NCBI GenBank assembly: GCA_035512155.1
Contig: DATKEN010000123.1
Span: 62,001 to 126,000, forward strand
Direction: 5' to 3'
Length of the DNA stretch: 64,000 nucleotides
Source: JABCYV01 sp035512155
Lineage (GTDB): Bacteria; Acidobacteriota; Terriglobia; Terriglobales; Acidobacteriaceae
A program made the position numbers and the translations under genes. This document shows positions 7,773-16,627 of the stretch, one piece after another. The first letter of the stretch is position 1; every line of letters starts with the position of its first letter. A model generated the notes under the pieces. That model did not search any database, had not been told where the DNA came from, and saw nothing but the letters and a program-made list of their open reading frames with translations.

Positions 7773-8252
7773 ATGTCAACCAAGGTGGAACATCGTACTT
7801 ATGAAGACGCGCTGAGTTGGTTGCGCGAACACGGCTTTGATTTACTCGAAGCCCCGGGCACGCAGGGGCGCGTGTTCCTCAAGAAATATAATGTCTCCGC
7901 CGCCATCCAAAAGAACGGGGATGACGGCGTTAAAATCTTCGCCTACCCGGGCTACCTGATCGGCAGCGAGATCTCCAAGCTGGTCAATCGTGGATATCAG
8001 CAATTTCTAAAGACCGCCAAGACTGAAGTTCCGGCCACTGCAGATCATTTGAAGGCGTTGCAGCAGTTCACGGAAGAATTAAAAGAGGGTCTCGGACTGC
8101 CAAGCCTGTATAACGAATCGCTCGGCACGGTGAGCGAGTCCTACCAATACGACCGCGTCGTGGACCGCGATAAGCCCGCCGCAGAAAAGCCGAAACGTCC
8201 CTGGGAAGTGGCCGGCGCCAAGGCGGCCGTAGCCAAGAAGGGCCGGCCGTAA
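7773..8252 (+). CDS. conserved hypothetical protein
   Basis: A 159-residue soluble protein, divergent from cysM. The N-terminal half looks folded (EDALSWLREHGFDLLEAPG, then a KKYNVSAAIQKNGDDGVKIF strand pair). The middle is helical (TADHLKALQQFTEELKEGLG). The C-terminus is a basic, probably disordered tail (KPAAEKPKRPWEVAGAKAAV...KKGRP). There is no signal peptide or membrane segment and I recognise no family. The tail could contact nucleic acid or acidic partners, but this is not shown. The 211-base gap to cysM could hold divergent promoters. Confidence 0.75.
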   Translation: MSTKVEHRTYEDALSWLREHGFDLLEAPGTQGRVFLKKYNVSAAIQKNGDDGVKIFAYPGYLIGSEISKLVNRGYQQFLKTAKTEVPATADHLKALQQFTEELKEGLGLPSLYNESLGTVSESYQYDRVVDRDKPAAEKPKRPWEVAGAKAAVAKKGRP

Positions 8253-8343
8253 ACAACAACTTTTCCGCGTCTGAAACTCTCTCCGCTTAGAAGCATCTTC
8301 TCAACATTCGATCTGTGCGACACTGTCCGCCTCGGAGGGAAGC

Positions 8344-8796
8344 ATGTGGGCTATCTCCTGGATCCTCGGTCTTCTATTGTTTCCGACGCTTGCGGCGAGG
8401 GCGCAAAACTCACCCTTAGACGCGACATCCGCGGTGCAGCAGGTCCTTCAGCATCAGCAGGACGCCTGGAACCGTCACGATCTGGAAGGTTTCATGGCTG
8501 GCTACTGGAATTCGCCCGAGCTGACGTTTTTCTCGAGCGCCAGGACGACCTCCGGTTGGCAACCTACGTTCGATCACTATCGCAAGTCCTACCTCACGGA
8601 AGGCCGGGAGATGGGGAAACTGGAATTTTCCGACTTGAACACCAAAACTCTCGGTCCGGAGGCCGCATTCGTGCGTGGCGCTTGGAAGCTGACGATGCCT
8701 GATGGGAAAACGCCGCACGGATTGTTCACCCTGATCTTCCGCAAATTCCCCGACGGATGGAAGATCGTCCACGACCACACGTCGGCAGCAGATTGA
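8344..8796 (+). CDS. exported SnoaL/DUF4440-like (NTF2-fold) protein
   Basis: A 150-residue protein with a signal peptide (residues 1-21, cleavage after AARA). The rest is an NTF2-like domain: AVQQVLQHQQDAWNRHDLEGFMAGYWNS is the classical first helix and hairpin, and GLFTLIFRKFPDGWKIVHDHTS is the closing strands. The family includes SnoaL-like and DUF4440 proteins, often with unknown ligands. GGAGG at about 8335 sets the start. No operon partner is evident. The export signal suggests a periplasmic ligand-binding or enzymatic role. Confidence 0.82.
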   Translation: MWAISWILGLLLFPTLAARAQNSPLDATSAVQQVLQHQQDAWNRHDLEGFMAGYWNSPELTFFSSARTTSGWQPTFDHYRKSYLTEGREMGKLEFSDLNTKTLGPEAAFVRGAWKLTMPDGKTPHGLFTLIFRKFPDGWKIVHDHTSAAD

Positions 8797-9017
8797 TGGT
8801 GTAGGCACGGGCAACGCCCGCGAACAGCAGGCGGGGCGAAGTCCCGCGTCCCAGATATTGCTTCAGAGTTGCCGACAAACCGGAAACAATTAGCAAGACT
8901 CGACCTCCTGTTTTGCCTCCAATATGACCAGATGACGGTTGGAGTCCCGGTTCTGGCTAAGAACCGGTACATTGTCTTCTTGAGCTGATGACGAAGGCGG
9001 CTTCATCGCCCTCAGCA

Positions 9018-9602
9018 CTACGGCGTACAAGATCGAGTCGTATCAATGCCCACGCCACAGGAGTCCGTCGCCGTTCCCCCTGCGGGTTGCCCCACCGGGC
9101 AGCTTCCGGGATCGTAGACTTGCCGACAAGCGCCGCCCTCTGAGTTGGAACAAAAGCCTGTCAGCGCACCGCAACGTGTGCTACCGCATACATAAACGCA
9201 ATTACCAGATCCCGTCGGCCGCGAAGTTAAACAAGTGAGCTGTGCTGACCCCTGCTTCTCACCCGAAGAAGCGGTAATCACTACGGGCCCGGGAGTACTC
9301 ACGCATGTTGCGAGTCCGGTGGTAGGGTCGACTGTGGCGACAGTCGTATCCGAAGACGACCACTCGGCCTTCAAATTCTCTTGAGTTGTTGGCGGATGAT
9401 CGAACGTTCCCGTGGCAGTGAACGGCAAAGTTCCTGTTGGTGCGGTCGCTTCTCCGTTCCCCGGTTGCACAGCAACGCTCACCAACGTGCGCACGGGCGT
9501 CCCTTCCCCGCAACCGGTCCAGATCAGAGCGAGAAGTCCGAAGAGGAAAATGTTGAGAATGCCGCGCGTTCGCAAGGTCTCAAAAAAGCGGAACTCGTGC
9601 AT
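9018..9602 (-). CDS. lipoprotein with Big-2/Ig-like domain
   Basis: A 194-residue lipoprotein from the ATG at 9602. The signal ends in the lipobox LIWTGC at about residue 30. Residues 38-110 form one bacterial Ig-like (Big_2) domain with the pattern VAVQPGNGEATAPTGTLPFTATGTF...ATVDPTTGLATC. The C-terminal 80 residues are Cys-rich (eight or more cysteines, e.g. CVYVCGSTRCGALTGFC) and probably disulfide-bonded outside the cytoplasm. It lies 61 bases after the HAF-repeat gene on the same strand. Surface role; function unknown. Confidence 0.78.
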   Translation of the reverse strand: MHEFRFFETLRTRGILNIFLFGLLALIWTGCGEGTPVRTLVSVAVQPGNGEATAPTGTLPFTATGTFDHPPTTQENLKAEWSSSDTTVATVDPTTGLATCVSTPGPVVITASSGEKQGSAQLTCLTSRPTGSGNCVYVCGSTRCGALTGFCSNSEGGACRQVYDPGSCPVGQPAGGTATDSCGVGIDTTRSCTP

Positions 9603-9663
9603 GGGAAATCCCCGAGAGGGAGAAAGCGAACTACGGTTACATAACGGGCAGGGTTCAGACCGT

Positions 9664-11229
9664 TCAGTGTTGGATTCGCCCCCGCCTGGTTCTGAAGGCA
9701 CTGCTTGCTCCAATGCCGCCTCGCAAGTGGTGACCAAGAAAAGAACGCATTATCGGAAGATGTCGTTGGAGCAGGTCCGGAATGGAAGGCACTGCACCGT
9801 CTCTGATGTGCGCGTGGGGAGTCGGATTTGGAGCAAGTTTGTCACAGGCTTCAGTCCCCAATTGGTCATCGTCGCAGGGAATCAGGAGGAAAGCATGCTG
9901 ATTTCCATCGGCGTCGAAGCCATTGCCGGCGATCTCGCCACGATCGTTGATCGTCTCCGGTTCTGTCAAACGCAACGAGGACCCACCGGGAATGAGCGAT
10001 TCCAAGTCAACCATCGGTCCACCGTTTTCCCATAGAAACGCGTGTGCAGAGTCGAAATCTCCTCCAGGCGGGACCGAAACACCCGCCACTTGACCGCTGG
10101 CGTTGATGGTGAAAGCGAAACTAGCCGTGTCACCAGTCAGCGTTCCAAGATCCGTGATCTTGCCGCGCCTCCAGAGTGCCGCATGTAAAACCTGGTCGCC
10201 CGGATAGTTCGCGCCGCCCACTACCTCGCCGTGGTCGTTCAGTGCGGCAGCGTTTCCGAAACTTCCCCCAAACGTGGCCAGGTCGATGAGCTTGCTCCCG
10301 TTCCACAGAAAAGGATGCGACGCCTGATCTCCAGTTAGAAACGATCCGCCAACTACCTGACCGCGATTGTTGAGGTCGGAGGCGAAGGTACAGGAACCGC
10401 CGAAGTTGCCGAGGTCCTTCATAGTTCCGTTTTCCCAAAGGAAGGCGGCACTGGTCAGGGATCCTACCTCGGCCTGCGCGCATACCTCACTCGGCTCGGA
10501 ACTGGTGTAGGAGATGCCGGCAATTTGTCCGCCTTCGTTGACCAACAGCGCCACGGCATCCGTGCCGGTGCCCAGCGTGCCCAAGTCCTGCATTACTCCG
10601 TCTTGCCACAAAAACGCCCGTGTCTGATAGCCGAGGCCAAACATGGAATCCGGGTCGGGAATCGTGTTCGTGGCAAATCCTACCACCCGGCCGTGGCTAT
10701 TGACTGCGTTGGCGATGCTCTCGTATCCGCCCTCCAGCGTGCCAAGATCGGTGATCTCGCCTTTCCTCCAAAGTACGGCGCGAAATTCCGGAAAGGGAGG
10801 GACCAAGGGATCGATCTCGCCGTTCTGCGAAATGCCGGCGATCAGTCCGTTCGCGCTGATCCAGTTGGCCTGGCTGCTGGCGCCGCCGGGAAGGACGCCC
10901 AAGTCCTTCTTGACGCCGTTTCGCCATCGGAACGCGTGGGCGACCAAGCAGTCTGCATCGAAACAAAAGTCCGGGTTGGGGTCAGGCGTCGCTGTATCCG
11001 CCCAGCCCGCGACCGTCCCGCGATTGTTCAGTACTTGGGCATAGCTGATCGGAATGTTCACATAGCTCTGGGGACCTCCAAAGGTACCGAGGTCCTGTAG
11101 CTTGTAGTGTCGGTGATGACTTTGACGTTCCGGCGTTTTTGGCTCACTCTGTCCCGCCAGCAGAATCGGTACTGCAAGGATAACTAGGAATACAGCCTTA
11201 ACAATTGAACCGACCAGACTCGGTTTCAT
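9664..11229 (-). CDS. HAF-repeat extracellular protein
   Basis: About 521 residues from the ATG at 11229, which gives a clean signal peptide (MKPSLVGSIVKAVFLVILAV...LLAG). At least seven HAF-type repeats of about 50 residues carry the hallmark 'DLGTLGG' (DLGTFGGPQS, DLGVLPGGAS, DLGTLEGGYES, DLGTLGTGTDA, DLGNFGGSC, DLATFGGSFG, DLGTLTGDTA). Each is followed by an 'N..G.VVG' and 'HAFLW' segment, suggesting a beta-propeller-like fold. The C-terminal 60 residues are low-conservation. The gene is divergent from a winged-helix/TPR regulator that starts 140 bases away, a likely controller. Confidence 0.85.
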   Translation of the reverse strand: MKPSLVGSIVKAVFLVILAVPILLAGQSEPKTPERQSHHRHYKLQDLGTFGGPQSYVNIPISYAQVLNNRGTVAGWADTATPDPNPDFCFDADCLVAHAFRWRNGVKKDLGVLPGGASSQANWISANGLIAGISQNGEIDPLVPPFPEFRAVLWRKGEITDLGTLEGGYESIANAVNSHGRVVGFATNTIPDPDSMFGLGYQTRAFLWQDGVMQDLGTLGTGTDAVALLVNEGGQIAGISYTSSEPSEVCAQAEVGSLTSAAFLWENGTMKDLGNFGGSCTFASDLNNRGQVVGGSFLTGDQASHPFLWNGSKLIDLATFGGSFGNAAALNDHGEVVGGANYPGDQVLHAALWRRGKITDLGTLTGDTASFAFTINASGQVAGVSVPPGGDFDSAHAFLWENGGPMVDLESLIPGGSSLRLTEPETINDRGEIAGNGFDADGNQHAFLLIPCDDDQLGTEACDKLAPNPTPHAHIRDGAVPSIPDLLQRHLPIMRSFLGHHLRGGIGASSAFRTRRGRIQH

Positions 11230-11369
11230 ACTTGTCCGCCTTTGGCGTGCTTTTAAAGGGGCTCCGTAACTGCGCCTAAGAGCCTGCCACAGGAGGCGCA
11301 TTGTTGCATGGTCAGGGCCTGCCAAGTTCTCTCCAATTTCTCTCCTGGTCGTAGTAGACTTTCCCGCCA
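11230..11369. promoter_or_regulatory. divergent promoter region (HAF gene / regulator)
   Basis: This 140-base gap separates two divergent genes and must carry both promoters. I could not identify convincing -35/-10 pairs by eye. A regulator binding between itself and its target is the common arrangement for this family, so an operator is expected here. Confidence 0.4.
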
Positions 11370-12755
11370 ATGCCTCCGGAGCCTCAAACTCGGGCATTCC
11401 GCTTCGGCCCATATGAAGCTGATCTACCGTCGAGAAGTTTGGGTAAACACGGTCGGACCTTAGAGCTGCAGGACCAAGCTTTCCAAGTCTTGGTAGCGCT
11501 TTTAGAAAACCCTGGCGAGGTTGTGACGCGCGATGACATACGTCGCTTATTGTGGCCGTCGAATGTATATGTAGATTTCGAGCATGGCGTAAACAACGCC
11601 GTGCATCGTTTACGTACTGCTTTGGACGATCCGGCTAGCAGATCGTGCTTCATTGAGAATGTCCCCCGCAGGGGTTATCGCTTTGTTGCTGCAGTGCGGC
11701 GGATTGTCGAAGCGGAGCCGCGAGAGGGCCATCGCCCGCTGTTCGCGAGATTCCGAATTGCTTACAATCGAAGGCGTTTTGCTCGCACTGGCCGGATCAA
11801 CGAAAATGCCCGGGAGCTGTATCTCAAGGGGAGATACTGCTGGAATCGAAGGTCGCCAGGTGCGCTGTCCGTGGCTTTGAGGTTCTTCCAGCTAGCGGTC
11901 GAACAGGCACCAGAATGGGCACGGGCCCATGCCGGCTTGGCCGATGCTTACATCATTTCAGGGACCTGGGGATACGAAGCTCTCGCTCCGTCTCAGGCTT
12001 ACCCGCGAGCCAAAGCAGTGGCAATGCATGCTGTAGAACTCGACGATTCTTTCGGGGCCGCGCAGGCTTCTCTCGCAATTTCGCTGGCAGCGTTTGATTG
12101 GGATTTTCGCGCAGCGGACCAGCGTTATCAGCAAGCAATTGATCTTGATCCTACTTATGCGACGGCTCACCACTGGTACGCTCTGCATTTGTGTGATCTA
12201 CGGAAGTTCGAGGACGCCGTCGTTGAGATGCAAAAAGCTCATAAACTTGATCCTGTGTCGCTAGTGATCGGCACTGACCTAGCACACGCGTTTATGATGG
12301 CAGGTTCCCATATTCGGGCGCTTGCGCAATGTAGGAACGTCCTCGAGATTGATCCCACATTTGGTGCAGCGCATTTTCAATTGGGCGAGGTGTACCTGAA
12401 GATTCAGGAATATCGCCAAGCGGAGGAAGAATTCCGGCTCGCCATTAAGTTCTCAGACGGCAGCACGAAATGTGTGTCCAGTCTTGCGCATGTGTTCGGC
12501 ATAATAGGCAAAAAACAACAAGCGAGAAGAATATTGCGAGATCTTGAGAGTCGATCGCAACATCGGTTCCTGCACTGTGCCAGTATTGCGTCGATTTATA
12601 CCGGGCTCGGTGAAGATGGTGAAGCGCTGGCCTGGCTTGGCAAGGCCTGCGACCAGCAGTTTGATCCAGAAGTCCTCCAGTGGTCTATGTTCGATCAGCT
12701 TCGTTCGCAAGATGGATTCCGCGAGATCGCAAATCGGGTTGGCCTTCCTTCGTGA
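11370..12755 (+). CDS. winged-helix (OmpR/CadC-type) regulator with TPR repeats
   Basis: A 461-residue protein. Residues 8-110 are a Trans_reg_C winged helix: FRFGPYEADLPSRSL, QVLVALLENPGEVVTRDDIRRLLWP, NNAVHRLRTALDD, IENVPRRGYRFVAAV. Residues 145-430 are TPR-type helices (ALRFFQLAVEQAPEWARAHAGLADAY, QRYQQAIDLDPTYATAHHWYAL, AEEEFRLAIKFSD). Unlike CadC, no transmembrane segment lies between them, so it should be cytoplasmic. There is no receiver domain. It is divergent from the HAF-repeat gene, which it probably controls; that is inference from layout. Confidence 0.87.
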   Translation: MPPEPQTRAFRFGPYEADLPSRSLGKHGRTLELQDQAFQVLVALLENPGEVVTRDDIRRLLWPSNVYVDFEHGVNNAVHRLRTALDDPASRSCFIENVPRRGYRFVAAVRRIVEAEPREGHRPLFARFRIAYNRRRFARTGRINENARELYLKGRYCWNRRSPGALSVALRFFQLAVEQAPEWARAHAGLADAYIISGTWGYEALAPSQAYPRAKAVAMHAVELDDSFGAAQASLAISLAAFDWDFRAADQRYQQAIDLDPTYATAHHWYALHLCDLRKFEDAVVEMQKAHKLDPVSLVIGTDLAHAFMMAGSHIRALAQCRNVLEIDPTFGAAHFQLGEVYLKIQEYRQAEEEFRLAIKFSDGSTKCVSSLAHVFGIIGKKQQARRILRDLESRSQHRFLHCASIASIYTGLGEDGEALAWLGKACDQQFDPEVLQWSMFDQLRSQDGFREIANRVGLPS

Positions 12756-13090
12756 CTTCGGTCGCTGATGGGACCGCACAGCTGCTTCTGCATTCTGCTG
12801 AAACGGTCCGGATCACCTTCCATCAGCACGTAGGCAGGCTCAATGGAATCCCGAAAATCGTACGGAGACCTTCGTGGCCGGGTTGTCATCGCCTCCTTTG
12901 CTGCTTCATCTCATAGTCGAGCAGCAGCGACCGTAGCCGCCTGCACGCGAAGCGAAGCATAATTAGGTACGTGTCTGGATGCCTTAGTGAAGAGTGACGG
13001 GCAACTCGGAAGGAACTCCGTCTTAAGTTAGCACTTATGCGGGTTAGGCTCCGGGTCTCACAGAAGGGCGGAGCCCCGTTCCTCAGGCGG
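12756..13090. other. intergenic region, possible gene remnant
   Basis: A 335-base gap. On the minus strand a 64-codon frame begins at 12889 after a good ribosome site (AAAGGAGG). It reads MTTRPRRSPYDFRDSIEPAY and runs into the antisense of the preceding gene (ends 12695). A 24-codon frame overlaps its start. I recognise neither, and they may be remnants. Confidence 0.35.
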
Positions 13091-13579
13091 TCATTTCTTC
13101 AACCGCCGTCCCATGCCCTTGTCCATCGCAGCGTTGGCCAGGCGATCGGCTTCCTGATTGTCTTCCCGCAATGCGTGGCCGATGGAAAACCACTCAAGCT
13201 GTCTAATCAATTGCTTGGCGCGGCCGTGCAGCTCCTGCAAAGCGGCGTTCTTCACCTTGTAGATGCCCTTGATCTGCCGCACCAGCAGTTCCGAGTCACT
13301 GATGACCTTGAGCGCCTTGTATCCATGTTGGAGTGCGTATTCAAGCGCGGCAATCAGGCCTTGATACTCGGCGAAGTTGTTGGTCTGGTGTCCGAGGTAC
13401 TCGCAGAGCGTCGCAACTTTCTTGCCTGACTCATCTTCAAGGACAACTCCATATCCTGCGGGGCCTGGGTTTCCGCGGGCGCCGCCGTCGCTGTGCGCTA
13501 CCAGGTAATGCTCGGGTGTCTTAGCTTCGCGATCAAAGAGATCTCTGGTTCCCCGGGCTGGGCGGGAGAAAGAAGGCAT
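13091..13579 (-). CDS. ribonuclease HI-family protein
   Basis: A 162-residue protein with an RNase H fold. Catalytic carboxylates: Asp in HSDGGARGNPGPAGYG, Glu in NNFAEYQGLIAALEYAL, Asp in VISDSELLVRQIKG and Asp in NQEADRLANAAM. An N-terminal extension of about 25 residues (MPSFSRPARGTRDLFDREAK) precedes the fold. The family cleaves RNA in RNA-DNA hybrids. This compact version (no handle region basic protrusion) is the RnhA-like/YpdQ-type group, whose substrates are less well known. The gene stands alone between a regulator and a phosphoesterase. Confidence 0.9.
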   Translation of the reverse strand: MPSFSRPARGTRDLFDREAKTPEHYLVAHSDGGARGNPGPAGYGVVLEDESGKKVATLCEYLGHQTNNFAEYQGLIAALEYALQHGYKALKVISDSELLVRQIKGIYKVKNAALQELHGRAKQLIRQLEWFSIGHALREDNQEADRLANAAMDKGMGRRLKK

Positions 13580-13633
13580 GGACGAAAGTGTACAACGGAG
13601 GTCGGCAACCCTGCCGCGTAGCTACTCCACACA

Positions 13634-14389
13634 CTATCTTCCCGTCGCTAAGCGCGTAGCCAGCCGCTGCGGCAGATTTGCTGCCATGATCCGTTCCTGG
13701 GCTTGTTTCAAATTGTAGGGCACGCGGCAGAAGGTCACGATGCGGGCATCGGAGTCATACAGCGCGAAGGCGGCTCGCCAATCGCCGTCGCGCGGCTGTC
13801 CCACCGACCCCGGGTTCACCATGTAGCGCACGCCATCTTTGATTGGGTACTCTGTGGTTTCGCTCTGGCCGATCGTCCGGTACTCAGGACGAAAGGCATC
13901 GCTTGCCACATCATTGGTCGAGAAACTTCCCTGTAGATGAGTGTGCCCAAAAAATGTCAACGGCGTAGCTGACACCGTCAGCGGCTCAATCGCATCGCGC
14001 AGAGTTACTACATATTCGTCCTCGTCCACCGGCGAGCCGTGGACGAACTGCATGTCAGGCAAGTCGGCAATTTGGATGGGCCCGCGAGGCAAGGCCCGCA
14101 GCCATTCCAGATTCTTCTGGATGAGCTGATCCCGGGTCCATAGCGCCGCCAATCCAGCGATGGGATTGAAATCCCTCAAATCCATAGCGCCACTGGCCGC
14201 TTTGTCATGATTACCGCGGACAAAAATGTTTCCCAGGCCTAGAGAACGCGCGATCACTTCGTTCGGGCTGGCGCCGTAGCCCACCATGTCACCCAGGTTG
14301 ATGACGAGGTCGTGGGCCGGGGCGGCCGCAAGGCAGGCTTCCAGAGCTTCGAGGTTGCTGTGAATGTCGCTTAGAAGAAGAAGACGCAC
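13634..14389 (-). CDS. metallophosphoesterase
   Basis: A 251-residue calcineurin-like phosphoesterase with the standard metal motifs in order: LLLSDIHSNLEAL at residues 4-16, NLGDMVGYG near 31-39, VRGNHDKAAS near 57-66, FVHGSP near 115 and FFGHTHLQGSF near 146. The start is GTG at 14389. The size and spacing match the cytosolic YfcE/MJ0936-like group, which hydrolyses phosphodiesters with two metal ions. The natural substrate cannot be told from sequence. It is close to rnhA-like upstream and to an ABC ATPase, all minus strand; no functional link is evident. Confidence 0.9.
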   Translation of the reverse strand: MRLLLLSDIHSNLEALEACLAAAPAHDLVINLGDMVGYGASPNEVIARSLGLGNIFVRGNHDKAASGAMDLRDFNPIAGLAALWTRDQLIQKNLEWLRALPRGPIQIADLPDMQFVHGSPVDEDEYVVTLRDAIEPLTVSATPLTFFGHTHLQGSFSTNDVASDAFRPEYRTIGQSETTEYPIKDGVRYMVNPGSVGQPRDGDWRAAFALYDSDARIVTFCRVPYNLKQAQERIMAANLPQRLATRLATGR

Positions 14390-14476
14390 GTATCACCGGA
14401 CAAACTGGCGATTATAGACCCATGTGTGGATGTAGGCACGAACCGGTGGTTGCCGGGTAGCGATGGGCCATTCCCC

Positions 14477-15490
14477 TTACAGAATTCGATTGACCACCGG
14501 GCACCTCGCCCAATGTCCGGGCATTACTTCCACGAGCGGCGGCAGTGCTTGCGCGCACTCTGGGATGCGAAAACTGCAGCGTGGTTCGAAGGGACATCCG
14601 GTGGGAACCGCGTGCAGTGGTGGCACTGTCCCTTCGATGGTTTCGAGGGGACGCGTGCGATCGGTCGTAAGCGTCGGCACTGCATTCAAAAGACCGCGTG
14701 TGTAGGGGTGGGCCGGCGCGTGAAAGATTTCTTGTTTCGAACCCAATTCCGCCAGGCTACCGGCATACATCACTGCCACCCGGTCAGCGACTTGCGAAAT
14801 CACGGCCAGATCATGCGAGATGAAAAGCATGGTGAGGCCAAACTTGGAGCGCAGTTCGGCCAACAAGTCGAGAATTTGTGCCTGGATGGTAACGTCGAGC
14901 GCGGTGGTGGGCTCGTCTGCAATGAGCAACTGCGGACGGTTCACGATTGCCATGGCGATCATCACGCGCTGGCGCATTCCCCCCGAAAGCTGGTAGGGAT
15001 AATCTCGAGCTCGGCGCTCAGCATCGGGGATTGCTACATCGTTCATCGCGGCCACAGCACGAGACCAGGCCTCCTGCCGCGAAATCTTGCTATGCGCGAG
15101 AACTGCCTCTGCGACTTGGTCACCCACCTTCATCACCGGATTCAGCGCCGTCATCGGTTCCTGGAAGATCATGGCGACTCGAGAACCCCGGAAAGGGCGC
15201 ATTTCTTCGTCCGCAAGTTTTAAAAGATCGTGCTCTGAATTCCCATTATTCGACAGGAGAATTTCTCCGGTGGCTCGCGCCTGTGGCGGAAGAAGCCGCA
15301 TCACGGCGAGGGAAGTGACGGACTTGCCTGACCCCGATTCGCCGACCAGCCCGAGAACTTCGCCTGAGCTGATGGTAAAGCTTAGGTCCCGGACGGCCGT
15401 TAGCTTCCGGACGAGCGAGCCGCCCGTATCCACTCGATCCTGGGTGGGAAATTGAACAGACAGATTCCGCACTTTGAGGAGTGCTGACAC
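14477..15490 (-). CDS. peptide/nickel-type ABC transporter ATPase (OppD/DppD-like)
   Basis: About 337 residues from a GTG at 15490 (reads MSALLKVRNLSVQF). Upstream codons are not conserved-looking. Walker A GESGSGKS, Q-loop FQEPMTALNPV, signature LSGGMRQRV, Walker B LLIADEPTTALD and H-loop ISHDLAV are all present. The C-terminal oligopeptide/dipeptide domain is seen in GCPFEPRCSFRIPECA with Cys residues possibly binding an Fe-S cluster. It would energise peptide uptake. No permease, second ATPase or binding protein is nearby, so partners must be encoded elsewhere. Confidence 0.9.
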   Translation of the reverse strand: MSALLKVRNLSVQFPTQDRVDTGGSLVRKLTAVRDLSFTISSGEVLGLVGESGSGKSVTSLAVMRLLPPQARATGEILLSNNGNSEHDLLKLADEEMRPFRGSRVAMIFQEPMTALNPVMKVGDQVAEAVLAHSKISRQEAWSRAVAAMNDVAIPDAERRARDYPYQLSGGMRQRVMIAMAIVNRPQLLIADEPTTALDVTIQAQILDLLAELRSKFGLTMLFISHDLAVISQVADRVAVMYAGSLAELGSKQEIFHAPAHPYTRGLLNAVPTLTTDRTRPLETIEGTVPPLHAVPTGCPFEPRCSFRIPECAQALPPLVEVMPGHWARCPVVNRIL

Positions 15491-15585
15491 ACAGTCATGG
15501 TAGCAGCGACTATCCCGGCTCGTTGTAAGGTGTTGGTCCGGACCAATTTGAGACCCTGAAACTCGAGACCTCCGACCTGTGCGCT

Positions 15586-16428
15586 CTATTGTCCCAAGAT
15601 CAGCGGTAGGCCATTCTTGTTGTTGCCGATGACGACCACTTTTGCATTCCCGCTCTTGGCGAGACTCTCTGTGGCCTCGATACCTTTCCATTCCAGTAAC
15701 TGCGGACTGATCCCCTGGGCCACGATCTGCTGAAAGTCGCGGATACCCGCCGCTTCAATCCGCTTGCGCTGTGCCTCCTGGGTTTCTTTCTGTAGACGGA
15801 AGCTCATGGCGAGAGCTTCTTGTTCGGCTTGCTGTTTGGACTCGATGGAAGCCTTCAGAGTAGCGGGCAGTTGGATGTCTCGCAATAAGACATTTTCGAC
15901 CACAATGCCACGGGGTACAAGTTGGGTGACCAATTGATCCTGCACCTGCTTGGCCACCATCTCGCGTTCACCCGTATAAAGAGCATTCGCCGAGTGCGAT
16001 GCCGTGGCCTCGCGGATCGCGGCGCGCAGCATGGGTTCTATGACCACAGTCTCGTAATTAGCGCCGGTTTTCTGGAAGACTTCAGCGGCCTTATCCGGGT
16101 TGAGCTGGTAGATGAGTGAAGTATCCAGGTTCATCATCAGGCCCTCGCTGGATGGAACATTGGCCGATTCCTTGATGGTCTGGGTCTGAATGGAAAGTTC
16201 GTTGTTGGTCTTAAGCGGATTGATGAGATGAATGCCTTCAGGCAGCATTTCTCCGGTCACGCGTCCGAACAGCGTTAGTACCCCCACGTGACCAGTGCCC
16301 ACCTTGGTAATGGAAGCAAATATGAGAATCACCAGCAGAAACGCTGCCGCCCCGATGCCGACCAGACGGAACAGCGAGCTTGGATTCGCGTCAATCACCC
16401 TGGGGCGGCCTTCATTGAATATCGTCAT
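15586..16428 (-). CDS. SPFH/prohibitin-family membrane protein
   Basis: A 280-residue protein with one N-terminal membrane anchor at about residues 22-42 (LVGIGAAAFLLVILIFASI). An SPFH/band-7 domain follows (GTGHVGVLTLFGRVTGEMLPEG, NLDTSLIYQLNPDKA, VVIEPMLRAAIREATA, RGIVVENVLLRDIQLP). A coiled coil at about 190-240 (SKQQAEQEALAMSFRLQKE) comes next. The C-terminus is typical of prohibitin-like members. Such proteins form large membrane-bound rings and affect protease and lipid-domain organisation. GGGGAGA upstream of the ATG supports the start. It appears monocistronic. Confidence 0.9.
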   Translation of the reverse strand: MTIFNEGRPRVIDANPSSLFRLVGIGAAAFLLVILIFASITKVGTGHVGVLTLFGRVTGEMLPEGIHLINPLKTNNELSIQTQTIKESANVPSSEGLMMNLDTSLIYQLNPDKAAEVFQKTGANYETVVIEPMLRAAIREATASHSANALYTGEREMVAKQVQDQLVTQLVPRGIVVENVLLRDIQLPATLKASIESKQQAEQEALAMSFRLQKETQEAQRKRIEAAGIRDFQQIVAQGISPQLLEWKGIEATESLAKSGNAKVVVIGNNKNGLPLILGQ

Positions 16429-16627
16429 AGATTTTCTCCCCCAAGGCGATTGTAGTGGGCGGGGAAGGGCACGATAAGTGACTTGGAAAGGACACTGACT
16501 CCAGTACCTCGCCGGCCTGTGAACATTTCTTCACATTGACCGAGCGCTCTCGACGCGGTACTTTCGTCAAACTGCGCCCACCACAATCTTTCCCGGCGCT
16601 TAGCTCGACGCCATCCAGGACTCGGTT

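Noticed and set aside
12695..12889. 64-codon minus-strand frame with a good ribosome site
   Set aside because: It runs into the antisense of the regulator gene and I recognise no family; kept only as a possible remnant.
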